Origin: Streptomyces sp. NBC_00483
GTDB taxonomy: Bacteria > Actinomycetota > Actinomycetes > Streptomycetales > Streptomycetaceae
DNA: 64,000 bases
Assembly (NCBI RefSeq): GCF_036013745.1
Contig: NZ_CP107880.1
Coordinates: 9,920,001-9,984,000, forward strand
Direction of reading: 5' to 3'
The translations under genes and the position numbers were made by a program. The notes beneath the pieces are model-generated. The model was given only the letters and a program-made list of their open reading frames with translations. It was not told the DNA's origin and made no database searches. This document shows, piece by piece, positions 17,882-26,939 of this stretch (position 1 is its first letter; each line of letters begins with the position of its first letter).

Positions 17882-20479
17882 CTACATTTCGCCGGCCGCC
17901 GTGAGCCCGATCTCCACAGCCCGCTGGGCGGCCCGGCGCCGGGTGGGCGCGTCGAGCTTCTCCAGGATCGCGCGGACATGGTTGTCGACCGTGCGGACCG
18001 AGAGGACGAGGCGCCCGGCGATCTCCGCGTTGGTCAGTCCCGCCATCAGGAGCCGCACCACCTGGAGTTGACGGTCGGTCAGGCCCGCCGGATTGCCGCG
18101 CGCCGCCGCGTACGGGCCGCGGGGGACACGGCGTACACCGAGTTCGCGGAGCTCGGCGCGGACCAGACGGGCGAGCGGCGCCGCGCCCAGCGCGTCCAGA
18201 GTGGCGAGCGTGCTCACCTTGACGGCCGGGTCGGGGCTCTGGGCGAGCGCGGCCGCCTCCTCGTACGGGCAGCCCGCCGTGTGCCACAGCTCGGCGGCCT
18301 TGTCCCACTGGCCCGCGGCCTGGAGCGCGTACGGATGGCTCGCCCCGTCGGCCGGTGCGGGCCTGCCCGCCCGCGCCAGCCAGTAGCCGAGCTCGTAGCG
18401 TTGCGGTGCGGCCAGCCGACTGGCCCGCTCGTGCACCCACTCGGCGGCGGCGAGCACGCCCGCCCGGTCGCCGCGCAGCCACGCGGCCTCCGCGCGGGCC
18501 GCCGCGACCGGGCCGAGGCGCTGCAGCTCGTCGGTGCCGACCGCGATCCGCCAGGCCTGGTCGAGCAGTTCACCGCCCCCGGGCTCGCCGCGCCGCACGC
18601 GGACGCGGGCGAGGACCGTGAGGGCGGGGCAGCGGGCGGGCGGGAAGACGTCCGCGCCGAGCCGCGCGTACCGCTCGGTCTCCGCCCAGTCGCCTGCGGC
18701 GAACTTCCGTAGTGCCAGCTCGACATGAAGGTAGGTCAGGAAACCGAGGTGCTCGGCCCGGTCGGCGAGATCGATGGCGGGGGAGAGGAGTCGGTCCGCC
18801 TCGGTGAAGCGCAGCTCGTCGAGCAGCGACCAGACGATGTTGGCGTAGGCACGGCACGCGTGCTCCACCTCGCCCGAATCGAGCGCCACCGCGAGGCTCT
18901 CCTCCAACTGCCGCTGCCCCAGCGGATCCCCGTCCCGCCAGCGCGCCGAGCCGACGTTGTTCAGCGCGTGCGCGAGAATCGCCGGGTCGCCCGCCCTGCG
19001 CGCCAGCGTGATGGCCCGCTCCCCGTACTCCACGGCCTGGGCGTACGCGTCCGACAGCATCCGCAACTGCGCCGTATTGCTGAGGGCCAGCGCCAACAAC
19101 CGGTCGTCACCGGCCGGTTCGAGCACCGCAAGGGCCTCCCGTGCGGCCGTCTCCGCCGCCGTCGCGTCGCCCGCCCACCAGTGGATCCGCGACAGCCAGC
19201 GCAGATCCGCGCCGAGCGCCCGCGGCTCACCGAGCTCGCGACGCAGCTCCACCGCCTCCCGCTGCGCGGCGACGGCGGCGACCGAATCGCCGATGGTGTA
19301 GCTCTCGACCGCGTACTGCTCCAGCAGCCCTGCCAGCTCGGCGGGCCCGTAGCGCCCGCGCTGCCGCAGGACGAGGCGCAGATGCGCGGCGGCCTCCCGG
19401 TGCGCGCCCGCCCGCGCCGCGTCACGGGCGGCCCGGGGCCCATACCGCGCGACCGCGTCGAGGTCGCCTGCCGCCGCCGCGTGGTGCACGATCCGGGAGC
19501 GGTCGGCGTCCGGCGCGGCCACCAGCGCGGCCAGCACCGCGCGGTCGAGCGCGATGTGCCGGGCCGCGGGCAGCGAGTCGGCCACCGCGCGGCGGATGAT
19601 CTCGTGCCGGAACGACACCCGGTCGGGCGCCACCACGAGCAGCCCGCCCTGCTCGGCCGCCGCGAGGGCGCCGTCGCCCTCCGGGACCAGCGCGTCGACC
19701 ATGGCGCGGTCCACGGCCGACGGCACCACGGCCAGCTGCTCGAGCGCGTCCCGTGTGCGGTCGTCCAGTCTGCGGAGCCGGGCCAGGACCGCGTCCACCA
19801 CCGTCGGCGGCACCACGCCGGTGCCGCCCGCCGCCACGACTTCGGCGACGAAGAACGGATTGCCCGACGTCACCGCGTACACCTGCGCCGCATCGAGCCC
19901 CGCCGCCGCACACAGGCTGCCGACGGCCCGGCGCGAGAGCGGAGCGAGGGGCAGGCGGTGCACGCGGGCCGCGCCCGACACCTGGCCGAGCAACTGACGC
20001 AGCGGGTGTCCGCGCCCCAGCTCGTCGTCCCGGTAGGTGAGCACGAGCACGGCGGGCAGCCGTTCGATGCGGCGCACCAGATACCGCAGCGCGTCCAGCG
20101 AGGCCTCGTCCGCCCAGTGCACGTCCTCCACGACGAGCACCGCGGGATGCGGGGCGCCGGCCAGCTCGGCGTGCAGCGCCTCGTAGATCCGGTGCCGGTC
20201 ACCGGCGTCGCGCACGGCGCGGGCCAGATCGGCGCCCACGCTGCCGACGAGGTCGCGCAGCGGGCCGAGCGGGCGGCCGGTGGCCAGGTCGTCGCAGTGG
20301 CCCACGAGGAGGCGGGCGGTGGGTGGCAGCACGGTGGGCAGGGCCCGGACCAGGGACGATTTTCCGATGCCGGCCTCGCCGAGGACGAGTGTGATCGAAC
20401 CGGCGCCGTTCGCGGCGTGCCTTGCGGCGTCGGCCAGTCGCCCCAGTTCGAGATCCCGCTCGAGGATCCCCCCGTCCAT
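17882..20479 (-). CDS. LAL-type LuxR family transcriptional regulator
   Basis: An 865-aa large ATP-binding LuxR (LAL) regulator. The N-terminal AAA/STAND ATPase has Walker A LGEAGIGKSS (residues about 33-42) and a Walker B-like VLVVEDVHWADE near 118. A long helical TPR-like middle follows, and a LuxR helix-turn-helix near 800-860 (GLTDRQLQVVRLLMAGLTNA and VLSVRTVDNHVRAILEKL). LAL proteins activate catabolic or secondary-metabolite genes. The likely target is the FAD oxidase directly downstream. The ATG at 20479 lies in the loop of a perfect 12-bp hairpin whose 5' arm contains the ribosome site. Confidence 0.92.
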   Translation of the reverse strand: MDGGILERDLELGRLADAARHAANGAGSITLVLGEAGIGKSSLVRALPTVLPPTARLLVGHCDDLATGRPLGPLRDLVGSVGADLARAVRDAGDRHRIYEALHAELAGAPHPAVLVVEDVHWADEASLDALRYLVRRIERLPAVLVLTYRDDELGRGHPLRQLLGQVSGAARVHRLPLAPLSRRAVGSLCAAAGLDAAQVYAVTSGNPFFVAEVVAAGGTGVVPPTVVDAVLARLRRLDDRTRDALEQLAVVPSAVDRAMVDALVPEGDGALAAAEQGGLLVVAPDRVSFRHEIIRRAVADSLPAARHIALDRAVLAALVAAPDADRSRIVHHAAAAGDLDAVARYGPRAARDAARAGAHREAAAHLRLVLRQRGRYGPAELAGLLEQYAVESYTIGDSVAAVAAQREAVELRRELGEPRALGADLRWLSRIHWWAGDATAAETAAREALAVLEPAGDDRLLALALSNTAQLRMLSDAYAQAVEYGERAITLARRAGDPAILAHALNNVGSARWRDGDPLGQRQLEESLAVALDSGEVEHACRAYANIVWSLLDELRFTEADRLLSPAIDLADRAEHLGFLTYLHVELALRKFAAGDWAETERYARLGADVFPPARCPALTVLARVRVRRGEPGGGELLDQAWRIAVGTDELQRLGPVAAARAEAAWLRGDRAGVLAAAEWVHERASRLAAPQRYELGYWLARAGRPAPADGASHPYALQAAGQWDKAAELWHTAGCPYEEAAALAQSPDPAVKVSTLATLDALGAAPLARLVRAELRELGVRRVPRGPYAAARGNPAGLTDRQLQVVRLLMAGLTNAEIAGRLVLSVRTVDNHVRAILEKLDAPTRRRAAQRAVEIGLTAAGEM

Positions 20480-20492
20480 AGGGGGATCCTCG
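20461..20492 (-). promoter_or_regulatory. Hairpin enclosing the LAL start codon and hiding its ribosome site
   Basis: Arms 20461-20472 (CGAGGATCCCCC on the plus strand) and 20481-20492 are perfect 12-bp inverted copies around an 8-nt loop. Read as mRNA on the minus strand, the 5' arm contains GAGGA seven bases before the AUG, and the AUG lies in the loop. Initiation should therefore be limited when the stem is closed. The same sequence could also be a DNA operator. Confidence 0.7.
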
Positions 20493-20579
20493 CACCGGGT
20501 GGGCTCCGGCGGGAGCGGGTGGCGGGGCGGATACGTCTATCGCCGGATGCGGTGCGTGCGGTCACGCGGGGTTGCGGTC

Positions 20580-20603
20580 GCGGGGCTCTGCCCCGGGCCC
20601 CGC
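20580..20603. repeat. GC-rich intergenic palindromic element
   Basis: GCGGGGCTCTGCCCC followed by GGGCCCCGC makes two competing hairpins. From memory, sequences of this type (GGGGCTCTGCCCC followed by a CCCCG arm) recur between genes in many Streptomyces genomes. It lies in the divergent gap between the LAL regulator and the MarR gene. No function is assigned. Confidence 0.5.
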
Positions 20604-20673
20604 GGGCTCTCGTCGGAAGAGCGGGGCTTGATTTGCCCACCCAGCCCCCGCCCATCGGTCCCGTGTAAGCCCC

Positions 20674-20696
20674 ATGTATATTCTTTCTATATGCAT
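20674..20696 (+). promoter_or_regulatory. MarR promoter with palindromic operator over the start codon
   Basis: ATGTATAT (20674-20681) and ATATGCAT (20689-20696) are inverted copies (7 of 8 positions) with a 7-bp spacer. This AT-rich 23-bp site is typical of MarR operators. It also contains TATATT (20677-20682), a good -10 whose start point would fall at about 20690, at the ATG at 20691. Autorepression of a leaderless mRNA is the simplest reading. Confidence 0.55.
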
Positions 20697-21164
20697 CTAT
20701 CCCCGGAGTCCCTCGACGCCACCGAGGCCCAGCGCATCGAAGGCGCCGCCCGAGGGCTTCTGCGGGGGATCGCCCAGCTCGGTCAGTCCCTCTTCAGGGA
20801 GGGCGAGTTCGGGCTCACGCGGAGCCAGGTTGCGCTGCTCGACGCGCTGGAGGGCGGGCCGTGCCGGGTGACCGGGCTCGCCGCCCGTACCGGCATGGCG
20901 CAGCCGCGCGTCACCGTGCTCCTCCAGAAGCTGGGGGAGGCCGGGCTCGTCGAGCGGCGGCGCTGCGAGGACGACCGGCGCGCCGTCGAGACCTCGCTGA
21001 CGCCGGCGGGACGCGCCCTGCTCGAAACGGGGCGGCAGCGGATGGCCGCCGCCCTGCTGACCGCACTCGAGGGCGGCGCCGTCGACGAACCGGAGCGCGC
21101 GGTGTCCACCGCGCGGGATGCCCTGAACACCCTGTTGAACGCCATGGAAGCGGAGGCCAGTTGA
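20691..21164 (+). CDS. MarR-family transcriptional regulator
   Basis: A 157-aa winged-helix regulator with the MarR core FGLTRSQVALLDAL, GLAARTGMAQPRVTVLLQKL and the wing RRRCEDDRRAVETSLTPAG. MarR proteins commonly repress efflux genes and release DNA on binding aromatic acids or drugs. The gene overlaps the FUSC-family transporter gene by TTGA, so the two are co-translated. An inverted repeat spans its start codon. The start ATG at 20691 lacks a ribosome site and fits a leaderless transcript. Confidence 0.9.
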   Translation: MHLSPESLDATEAQRIEGAARGLLRGIAQLGQSLFREGEFGLTRSQVALLDALEGGPCRVTGLAARTGMAQPRVTVLLQKLGEAGLVERRRCEDDRRAVETSLTPAGRALLETGRQRMAAALLTALEGGAVDEPERAVSTARDALNTLLNAMEAEAS

Positions 21165-23896
21165 CCACCCCGGGCACCCTGCCGGACCAGCACACAGCCG
21201 CGAGCGACGCCCCACCAGGGGCCGACCTCGCACCCCACCGCGTGGCAGGGCCCCGCAGATGGTGGGACTGGGTCCTCGCGGCCGACCCCGGACTCGGTCA
21301 GCTGCAGACCGGCTGGCGCACCCTCGTCGCCATGGTGACCGCGCTCACCGTCGGCTACGCGATGGCCGAGGCGCTCGGTATCCCCGACATGATCGGCATG
21401 ATGGTCGCCGGGATGATGGGCCTGATGAGCGCCTTCGCGGTCGCCGAGAACACCTGGGACCGCCTCGCCCGCGCCATCCTGTGGATGCCGTTCCCGTACA
21501 CCGCCGCGCTGTGGCTGTGCGCGACCATGAACGGCGAGCGCGTACCGCAGATGGTGCTGATGATCGCGGCCCTCGCCGTGACCTTCCTGCTCGCCAGGTT
21601 CGGTGCGATTCCGCTGGTCACCGGCATGATGCTGTTCAACGGCATGATGGTCGGCATGCTCGCGGGCATCCCCGTCGCGCTCGTCGGCAAGGCGTTCGCG
21701 GTCGCGCTGGTGTCCGCCGCCGCCGTCCTCGTGACGCGCCTGGTGCTGTGTTACCCGATGCCCCGCGAGGACCTGCTGCGCACCCAGCGCGCCTTCGTGG
21801 TCGAGGCGCGTCGCGTCGCCGACGCCGCCGTGGACGCCGTCGACCCCGACGCCGACCAGGAGCGGGCCGTGCGCCGCATGGACCGTTCCCTGCGCCGCCT
21901 GAACATCACCACCGTGACGATCGACGGCCGCCTCGCCCAGCCCGAGGTCGCCGCCGACCCGGCCGCCGCCGAACTCCTGCACCGGCATCTCTTCGACGCC
22001 GAGCTCGCGCTGCGCGGCATCGGCCAGGCCGTCCAGGAGCTGACCCGGCTGCCCGTCCCCGAGCAGCTGCGCGAGGCTCTCGCCGTGGGCCTCGTGCTCG
22101 CCCGCGACACCCCGATACGCGAGGCCGAGGGCCTCCAGCCGGCCGCCGCCCACATCCAGGAGCGCGCCGAGGCGGTCCTGGCCGATCCTGCCGCCTCCGC
22201 CGAGGACGTGGAGGCCGCGGTGCTCGCGCGCCGTGTCGGCCATCTCCTCGACTCCCTCGCCCGCGCCCTGCACAACTGGCTCACGCTCGGCGCGAGCGCC
22301 GTCGCGGGCAAGGCCGAGGTGCCGTTCAAGCCGACCGTCGCCCTGGAGAACAACCGGCTGCCCGGCTCCGCGGGCCCCACCCGCCGCGTGCTCGCCGGGA
22401 CCACCGAGTCCGGCTGGCGCCGCGCCATCCCGTACATCCGGGTCCCCGCGCACGCCGCCGTGGCCGCCGCGATCGTCGTCCCGATCTCCGACGCCATCGA
22501 CCCCGGCCGCTTCTACTGGGGCCTGGTCGGCGTGATGATCACGCTGTTCGGCACCAACACCACCCATGAGCGGCTGCGGAAGTTCGGCCACCGCATGGTC
22601 GGCACCGTCATCGGCGCCGTCCTCGGCATCCTCCTCGTCCACCTCGTCGGCCGTGACCACGTCTACTGGACGCTCGCGATCATCGTCGCCGGACTCACCT
22701 TCGGCGCCTGGGGCATGGCCCGCGCCTACGCCTGCTGGGTCGTCGGCCTCGTCGTCGCCCTGTGCCAGCTGTACGCGATGACCACGCCCGAGAGCGGCAT
22801 GGACCACCTGCTGGGCGAGCGGCTCCTGGACAACGGCATCGGCGTCCTCGTCGCCACCGCCTGCGCCGCGCTGATCTTCCCGCTGGCCCGCCGCACCGTC
22901 GTCCAGGAGGCCGAGCGCGGCTACGTCGACGTACTCGCCCAGGTCGTCGCGCAGGTCGAGCAGCGCTGGACGCAGCCCGACACCCCGGTGCGGCTGCGCG
23001 GCGCCGCCCGCGCCGTGGACGCCGCGCTGCTCCAGGTGCAGTCCGTCGCCAAGCCGCTCGTGCGCATGCCGGTCGGCGTCAGCGGCCCGGCGGCCGAGCA
23101 CCGCGTCGCCCTGCTGACCTCGGCCACCGGCCACGCCCGCGCCCTGGCCTCGGCCGCCGACATAGACGTGGACCTGCCGCCGCGGCTCGTCGAGCGTGCC
23201 CGCCTCGTCACCGCCACGGTCACCGCGTCCCTCAAGGAACTCGACCGGTTCTTCGCGACCGGCGAGCCCGAGGGCACGTACCGCAGGGTCAGCCCGCTCC
23301 TTCGGGAGCTGCGCTCCGAGCTGGCCCCGGCCAGGTCCGGACAGCGCGCCCTGCGCCTGCACACCGCGCTGCGCGAACTCGACGCCCTGGACGAGACGTT
23401 GGCCGCGTACGCCGAGCAGTCGGGCCTGCCCGTCGCCACCGGTAACGGCACCGCACAGCGGCCCGCGTCGCCGATGCAGCGCCGCACCCGCGCGGTGATG
23501 GCGGCCTGGGGCGAACCGCGTCCGGTGCCGCAGCCGCAGCCGCAGCCGCAGCCGCAGGCGCAGCCCCGGCCGGTGCCCACGCCCAAGCCGGTCCCGGAGG
23601 CACAGGCTCCGCAGCAGCGTAGTGAAGCGGCCCCGGTGAGCCGGGCCCGCGTCACCGGCCGGGTGGAGTGCGTCGAGCACCCCGCGGGCTGCCCCGCCTG
23701 GATCACCGTGATCAGCGCCCGCGGCAAGCGGCTCGCCAAGGCCGCGGTGAACCAGGGGAGTTACACGGTGGAGGGGCTGCCCGCGGGCACCCACACCCTC
23801 GTGATCTCCGCGTCGCAGCACACACCGCGTGCCGAACTGGTCAGCGTGGAGGACACGTTGGGCGTCGTACAGCACGACATCCGACTGTCGCACTGA
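21161..23896 (+). CDS. FUSC-family efflux protein with C-terminal carboxypeptidase-regulatory-like domain
   Basis: A 911-aa membrane protein. The TTG at 21161, behind GGAGG (21152-21156), overlaps the MarR stop as TTGA. It has two hydrophobic bundles (residues about 50-190 and 425-570), each followed by a long soluble helical part. This is the FUSC/aromatic-acid-exporter plan (YccS/AaeB-like) for proton-driven efflux of aromatic or hydroxylated acids. After a Pro-Gln-rich linker (about 785-825) a beta-sandwich begins (VTGRVECVEHPAGCPAWITV, then GSYTVEGLPAGTHTLVI), matching carboxypeptidase regulatory-like domains. That appendage is not part of classical FUSC proteins. A terminator-like hairpin follows. 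Confidence 0.85.
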   Translation: MTTPGTLPDQHTAASDAPPGADLAPHRVAGPRRWWDWVLAADPGLGQLQTGWRTLVAMVTALTVGYAMAEALGIPDMIGMMVAGMMGLMSAFAVAENTWDRLARAILWMPFPYTAALWLCATMNGERVPQMVLMIAALAVTFLLARFGAIPLVTGMMLFNGMMVGMLAGIPVALVGKAFAVALVSAAAVLVTRLVLCYPMPREDLLRTQRAFVVEARRVADAAVDAVDPDADQERAVRRMDRSLRRLNITTVTIDGRLAQPEVAADPAAAELLHRHLFDAELALRGIGQAVQELTRLPVPEQLREALAVGLVLARDTPIREAEGLQPAAAHIQERAEAVLADPAASAEDVEAAVLARRVGHLLDSLARALHNWLTLGASAVAGKAEVPFKPTVALENNRLPGSAGPTRRVLAGTTESGWRRAIPYIRVPAHAAVAAAIVVPISDAIDPGRFYWGLVGVMITLFGTNTTHERLRKFGHRMVGTVIGAVLGILLVHLVGRDHVYWTLAIIVAGLTFGAWGMARAYACWVVGLVVALCQLYAMTTPESGMDHLLGERLLDNGIGVLVATACAALIFPLARRTVVQEAERGYVDVLAQVVAQVEQRWTQPDTPVRLRGAARAVDAALLQVQSVAKPLVRMPVGVSGPAAEHRVALLTSATGHARALASAADIDVDLPPRLVERARLVTATVTASLKELDRFFATGEPEGTYRRVSPLLRELRSELAPARSGQRALRLHTALRELDALDETLAAYAEQSGLPVATGNGTAQRPASPMQRRTRAVMAAWGEPRPVPQPQPQPQPQAQPRPVPTPKPVPEAQAPQQRSEAAPVSRARVTGRVECVEHPAGCPAWITVISARGKRLAKAAVNQGSYTVEGLPAGTHTLVISASQHTPRAELVSVEDTLGVVQHDIRLSH

Positions 23897-23916
23897 CGGC
23901 CCGCTGCTGCATTCGA

Positions 23917-23956
23917 GGGAACCGGGGACGCGCGGTCGCGCGTGTCCCCGCTTCCC
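23917..23956 (+). terminator. Terminator after the FUSC gene
   Basis: The left arm begins GGGAACCGGGGAC (23917) and the right arm ends GTCCCCGCTTCCC (23956). They pair with a mismatch and a two-base bulge, with GC-rich inner turns, 20 bp after the FUSC stop codon and before ctaD. Confidence 0.7.
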
Positions 23957-24019
23957 GCCCCGACGTCCGTTAGTCGTGGTCGTGTCCTGTCTGACAACGG
24001 CCAAGGAAGCGACTACCTG

Positions 24020-25714
24020 ATGACGTCCCTGGAGAGCGCCGCGAGCGCCGAGGCACCGGATTCGGAGGCCGCCCACGCGCGGCAGCCCGGTGCCGTGGTG
24101 ATCAAGTGGCTCACCACCACTGACCACAAGACGATCGGCTCGCTGTATCTGATCACGTCGTTCGTGTTCTTCTGCGTCGGTGGCATCATGGCGCTCTTCA
24201 TGCGCGCCGAACTGGCCCGCCCCGGCCTGCAGATCCTGTCGAACGAACAGTTCAACCAGGCCTTCACGATGCACGGCCTGATCATGCTGCTGATGTTCGC
24301 GACGCCGCTGTTCTCCGGCTTCGCGAACTGGATCATGCCCCTGCAGATCGGTGCCCCCGACGTCGCGTTCCCGCGGCTGAACATGTTCGCCTACTGGCTG
24401 TACCTGTTCGGCTCGCTGATGGCGGCCGCGGCGCTGCTCACCCCGCAGGGCGCCCCCGACTTCGGCTGGTTCATGTACGCGCCGCTGTCGGACGCGATCC
24501 ACACCACGAGCATCGGTGCCGACATGGGCATCATGGGGCTCGCCTTCTCGGGCTTCGGCACCATTCTCGGCTCGGTCAACTTCATCACCACCATCATCTG
24601 CATGCGGATGCCCGGCATGACGATGTTCCGCATGCCGATCTTCACGTGGAACGTGCTGCTGACCGGTGTGCTGGTCCTGCTGGCCTTCCCGGTGCTGGCC
24701 GCCGCGCTGTTCGCCCTGGAGGCGGACCGCAAGTTCGGTGCCCATGTGTTCGACGCGGCCAATGGTGGCGCGCTGCTGTGGCAGCACCTCTTCTGGTTCT
24801 TCGGCCACCCGGAGGTGTACATCATCGCCCTGCCGTTCTTCGGCATCGTCTCCGAAGTGATCCCGGTCTTCTCGCGCAAGCCGATCTTCGGCTACTCGGG
24901 CCTTGTCGGCGCCACGATCGCGATCGCCGGTCTCTCCGTGACGGTGTGGGCGCACCACATGTACGTCACCGGTGGTGTGCTGCTGCCGTTCTTCTCCTTC
25001 ATGACGTTCCTGATCGCCGTGCCAACGGGCGTGAAGTTCTTCAACTGGATCGGAACGATGTGGAAGGGCTCGCTGTCCTTCGAGACACCGATGCTGTGGT
25101 CGGTCGGCTTCCTCGTGACCTTCCTGTTCGGCGGTCTGACCGGTGTCATCCTGGCCGCGCCGCCGCTGGACTTCCACATCTCGGACTCGTACTTCGTGGT
25201 GGCGCACTTCCACTACGTGGTCTTCGGCACTGTGGTCTTCGCGATGTTCGCGGGCTTCCATTTCTGGTGGCCGAAGATGACCGGCAAGATGCTCGACGAG
25301 CGCCTCGGCAAGATCACCTTCTGGACGCTGTTCGTCGGCTTCCACGGCACGTTCCTGGTGCAGCACTGGCTGGGTGTCGAGGGCATGCCGCGCCGGTACG
25401 CGGACTATCTGGCGTCGGACGGCTTCACCGCTCTGAACACGATCTCGTCGATCTCGGCGTTCCTGCTGGGCCTGTCGATGCTGCCGTTCTTCTACAACGT
25501 CTGGAAGACCGCCAAGTACGGCAAGAAGATCGAGGTCGACGACCCGTGGGGCTACGGCCGTTCGCTGGAGTGGGCGACGTCCTGCCCGCCGCCGCGGCAC
25601 AACTTCACCACCCTGCCCCGCGTCCGCTCCGAGTCCCCGGCCTTCGATCTGCACCACCCCGGCGTCGCCGCCCTCGACCACGCCGAGAACCGGCACGAGG
25701 ACGCGTCCGCATGA
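24020..25714 (+). CDS. ctaD: Cytochrome c oxidase subunit I (aa3 type)
   Basis: A 564-aa polytopic haem-copper oxidase subunit I. Key ligands are intact: the His in TMHGLIM (near residue 85, haem a), the [14 protein letters not shown] segment near 253-266 (Cu-B His and the cross-linked Tyr), the His pair in WAHHMY near 311, and HFHYVVF near 395 (haem ligands). The start ATG at 24020 follows AAGGAAG. It lies apart from any ctaC/E/F genes, so it is probably a second, accessory subunit I that replaces the main one under some condition. It overlaps the next small gene by ATGA. Confidence 0.95.
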   Translation: MTSLESAASAEAPDSEAAHARQPGAVVIKWLTTTDHKTIGSLYLITSFVFFCVGGIMALFMRAELARPGLQILSNEQFNQAFTMHGLIMLLMFATPLFSGFANWIMPLQIGAPDVAFPRLNMFAYWLYLFGSLMAAAALLTPQGAPDFGWFMYAPLSDAIHTTSIGADMGIMGLAFSGFGTILGSVNFITTIICMRMPGMTMFRMPIFTWNVLLTGVLVLLAFPVLAAALFALEADRKFGAHVFDAANGGALLWQHLFWFFGHPEVYIIALPFFGIVSEVIPVFSRKPIFGYSGLVGATIAIAGLSVTVWAHHMYVTGGVLLPFFSFMTFLIAVPTGVKFFNWIGTMWKGSLSFETPMLWSVGFLVTFLFGGLTGVILAAPPLDFHISDSYFVVAHFHYVVFGTVVFAMFAGFHFWWPKMTGKMLDERLGKITFWTLFVGFHGTFLVQHWLGVEGMPRRYADYLASDGFTALNTISSISAFLLGLSMLPFFYNVWKTAKYGKKIEVDDPWGYGRSLEWATSCPPPRHNFTTLPRVRSESPAFDLHHPGVAALDHAENRHEDASA

Positions 25715-26049
25715 GCAGCACCGAGCACGACGTGAACGCGGGAATCCAGCAGATGGAGGGCTATCTGCTGTGGAACTCGAAGGTCACCGAGGCCCATGCG
25801 CAGGCCGAGGCGTTCACCGACCGGCTCGAATGGCTCACCGGAGCACAGCGCGAGGAGGTGCGGCGCGTCTTCGTCGAGGAGCGCCTCGTCTTCCACAGGG
25901 CCGCGCTCGGCCAGATCGTGGCGCGGGCCGCGGAGCTGCGCACCGAGTACGAGAGGCGGTACGAGCGCCTGAAGGCGCGCTGCGTCGGCCTCTGTGGCGG
26001 CGTCCTCGTCGGCCTGATGGGCCTGGCCTCGCTGGTCGCCCTCAAGTGA
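25711..26049 (+). CDS. Small tail-anchored protein co-translated with ctaD
   Basis: A 112-aa protein. Residues 1-90 are charged and helical (ending [14 protein letters not shown]), and residues about 92-110 form one hydrophobic helix ([19 protein letters not shown]) before the terminal lysine. It is therefore probably tail-anchored with the coil in the cytoplasm. Its ATG overlaps the ctaD stop, which argues for a role in assembly or regulation of that oxidase subunit. I do not recognise the family. The last codons and stop are duplicated immediately downstream. Confidence 0.8.
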   Translation: MSSTEHDVNAGIQQMEGYLLWNSKVTEAHAQAEAFTDRLEWLTGAQREEVRRVFVEERLVFHRAALGQIVARAAELRTEYERRYERLKARCVGLCGGVLVGLMGLASLVALK

Positions 26050-26098
26050 CGTACGCGCGCGTGCTCTGTCGCCTTCAAGTGACGTACGCACACGTGCT
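26035..26098. repeat. 33-bp-period duplication of a gene end
   Basis: The segment 26035-26065 recurs at 26068-26098 with 28 of 31 bases identical. Each copy contains GTCGCC-(C/T)TC-AAG-TGA, that is Val-Ala-(Leu/Phe)-Lys-stop, followed by CGTACGC. The second copy ends at the first base of the convergent AraC stop codon. Confidence 0.92.
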
Positions 26099-26868
26099 CA
26101 GGTGAAGTACGCGGTCGGCGGCGTGCCCAGCGCCCGGCGGAACATCGCCGTGAACGCGCTGGGCGTCGCGTAGCCGACCGCGCCGGAGATCGTGGTGACG
26201 GGCACGCCCCTGGCGAGCAGCGTCACCGCGTGGATGAGCCTGGCCTGCTGGACCCAGCGGGCCAGGCTCATTCCCGTCGCGGCCGCGAACCGGCGCTGCA
26301 GACTGCGCGCGCTGAGATGCGCGTGCGCGGCCGCCTGCCCTGTCGTCCAGCGTTCGTCCGGCCGCTCCCGGATCGCCGCGCACAAAGCGTCGAGGTGCGG
26401 GTCGTTCGGCGTCGGCAGGTGCAGCGCGGGCACCGGGTGCGGAGCGAGCTCGTGCAGCAGCAGGTTCATCAGGACGCCGTCGCGGCCCTCGTGGTCGTAC
26501 TCCACCGGGATCCGGGTCGCCTCGTCGATCAGCTCGCGGAGCAGCGGGGAGACCGAGACGACGGTGGGCGCGGCGGGCAGGCTCACGGCTGTGTCGGTGG
26601 CGATGTACAGGGTGCGCATGGCCACGGCCCCCGCGCAGGTCATCGCGTGGGTGAGACCGCCCGGGATCCAGGCGCCGCGGGTGGCGGGGACGACCCAGGT
26701 GCCGTGACCGGTGGTGACGGTGATGGCGCCCGTGGTGCCGTAGATCAGCTGCGCGCGGCGGTGGTGGTGCGGCGGGATGTGATGCCCGTCGACCAGGTCA
26801 CGGGCCATCGCGGCCAGGGGCCGCGGCACGTCCTGGTAGTCGTCCCGATTCTCGCTCTTGCCGTACAT
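26098..26868 (-). CDS. AraC-family transcriptional regulator with cupin sensor
   Basis: A 256-aa regulator with an N-terminal cupin domain (GHHIPPHHHRRAQLIY and the WVVPATRGAWIPGGLTH strand pattern, residues about 25-90) and a C-terminal AraC helix-turn-helix pair (about 160-255; TTGQAAAHAHLSARSLQRRF and TISGAVGYATPSAFTAMF). This subfamily usually controls an adjacent MFS exporter and responds to its substrate. Here the MFS gene diverges 71 bp away. The ATG at 26868 follows GAGAGTG. An upstream in-frame start at 26952 would overlap the MFS gene and is unlikely. Confidence 0.9.
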   Translation of the reverse strand: MYGKSENRDDYQDVPRPLAAMARDLVDGHHIPPHHHRRAQLIYGTTGAITVTTGHGTWVVPATRGAWIPGGLTHAMTCAGAVAMRTLYIATDTAVSLPAAPTVVSVSPLLRELIDEATRIPVEYDHEGRDGVLMNLLLHELAPHPVPALHLPTPNDPHLDALCAAIRERPDERWTTGQAAAHAHLSARSLQRRFAAATGMSLARWVQQARLIHAVTLLARGVPVTTISGAVGYATPSAFTAMFRRALGTPPTAYFT

Positions 26869-26939
26869 GGCGCACTCTCGACAGATATTGGCCCGACCAC
26901 GAAAGTGTGCCATCCATCGGCGCCCTAACGTCGCGGTAT

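Noticed and set aside
23521..23570. CCGCAG repeats inside the FUSC gene as a possible intergenic repeat or CRISPR-like array
   Set aside because: It is in frame and encodes the Pro-Gln linker; there are no spacers or repeat units of CRISPR size.
20783..25696. A 1637-codon open frame on the minus strand
   Set aside because: It runs antisense through the FUSC and ctaD genes. Its protein is Arg/Gly/Asp/His-rich with no domain signals. Long antisense frames are expected in very GC-rich coding DNA.
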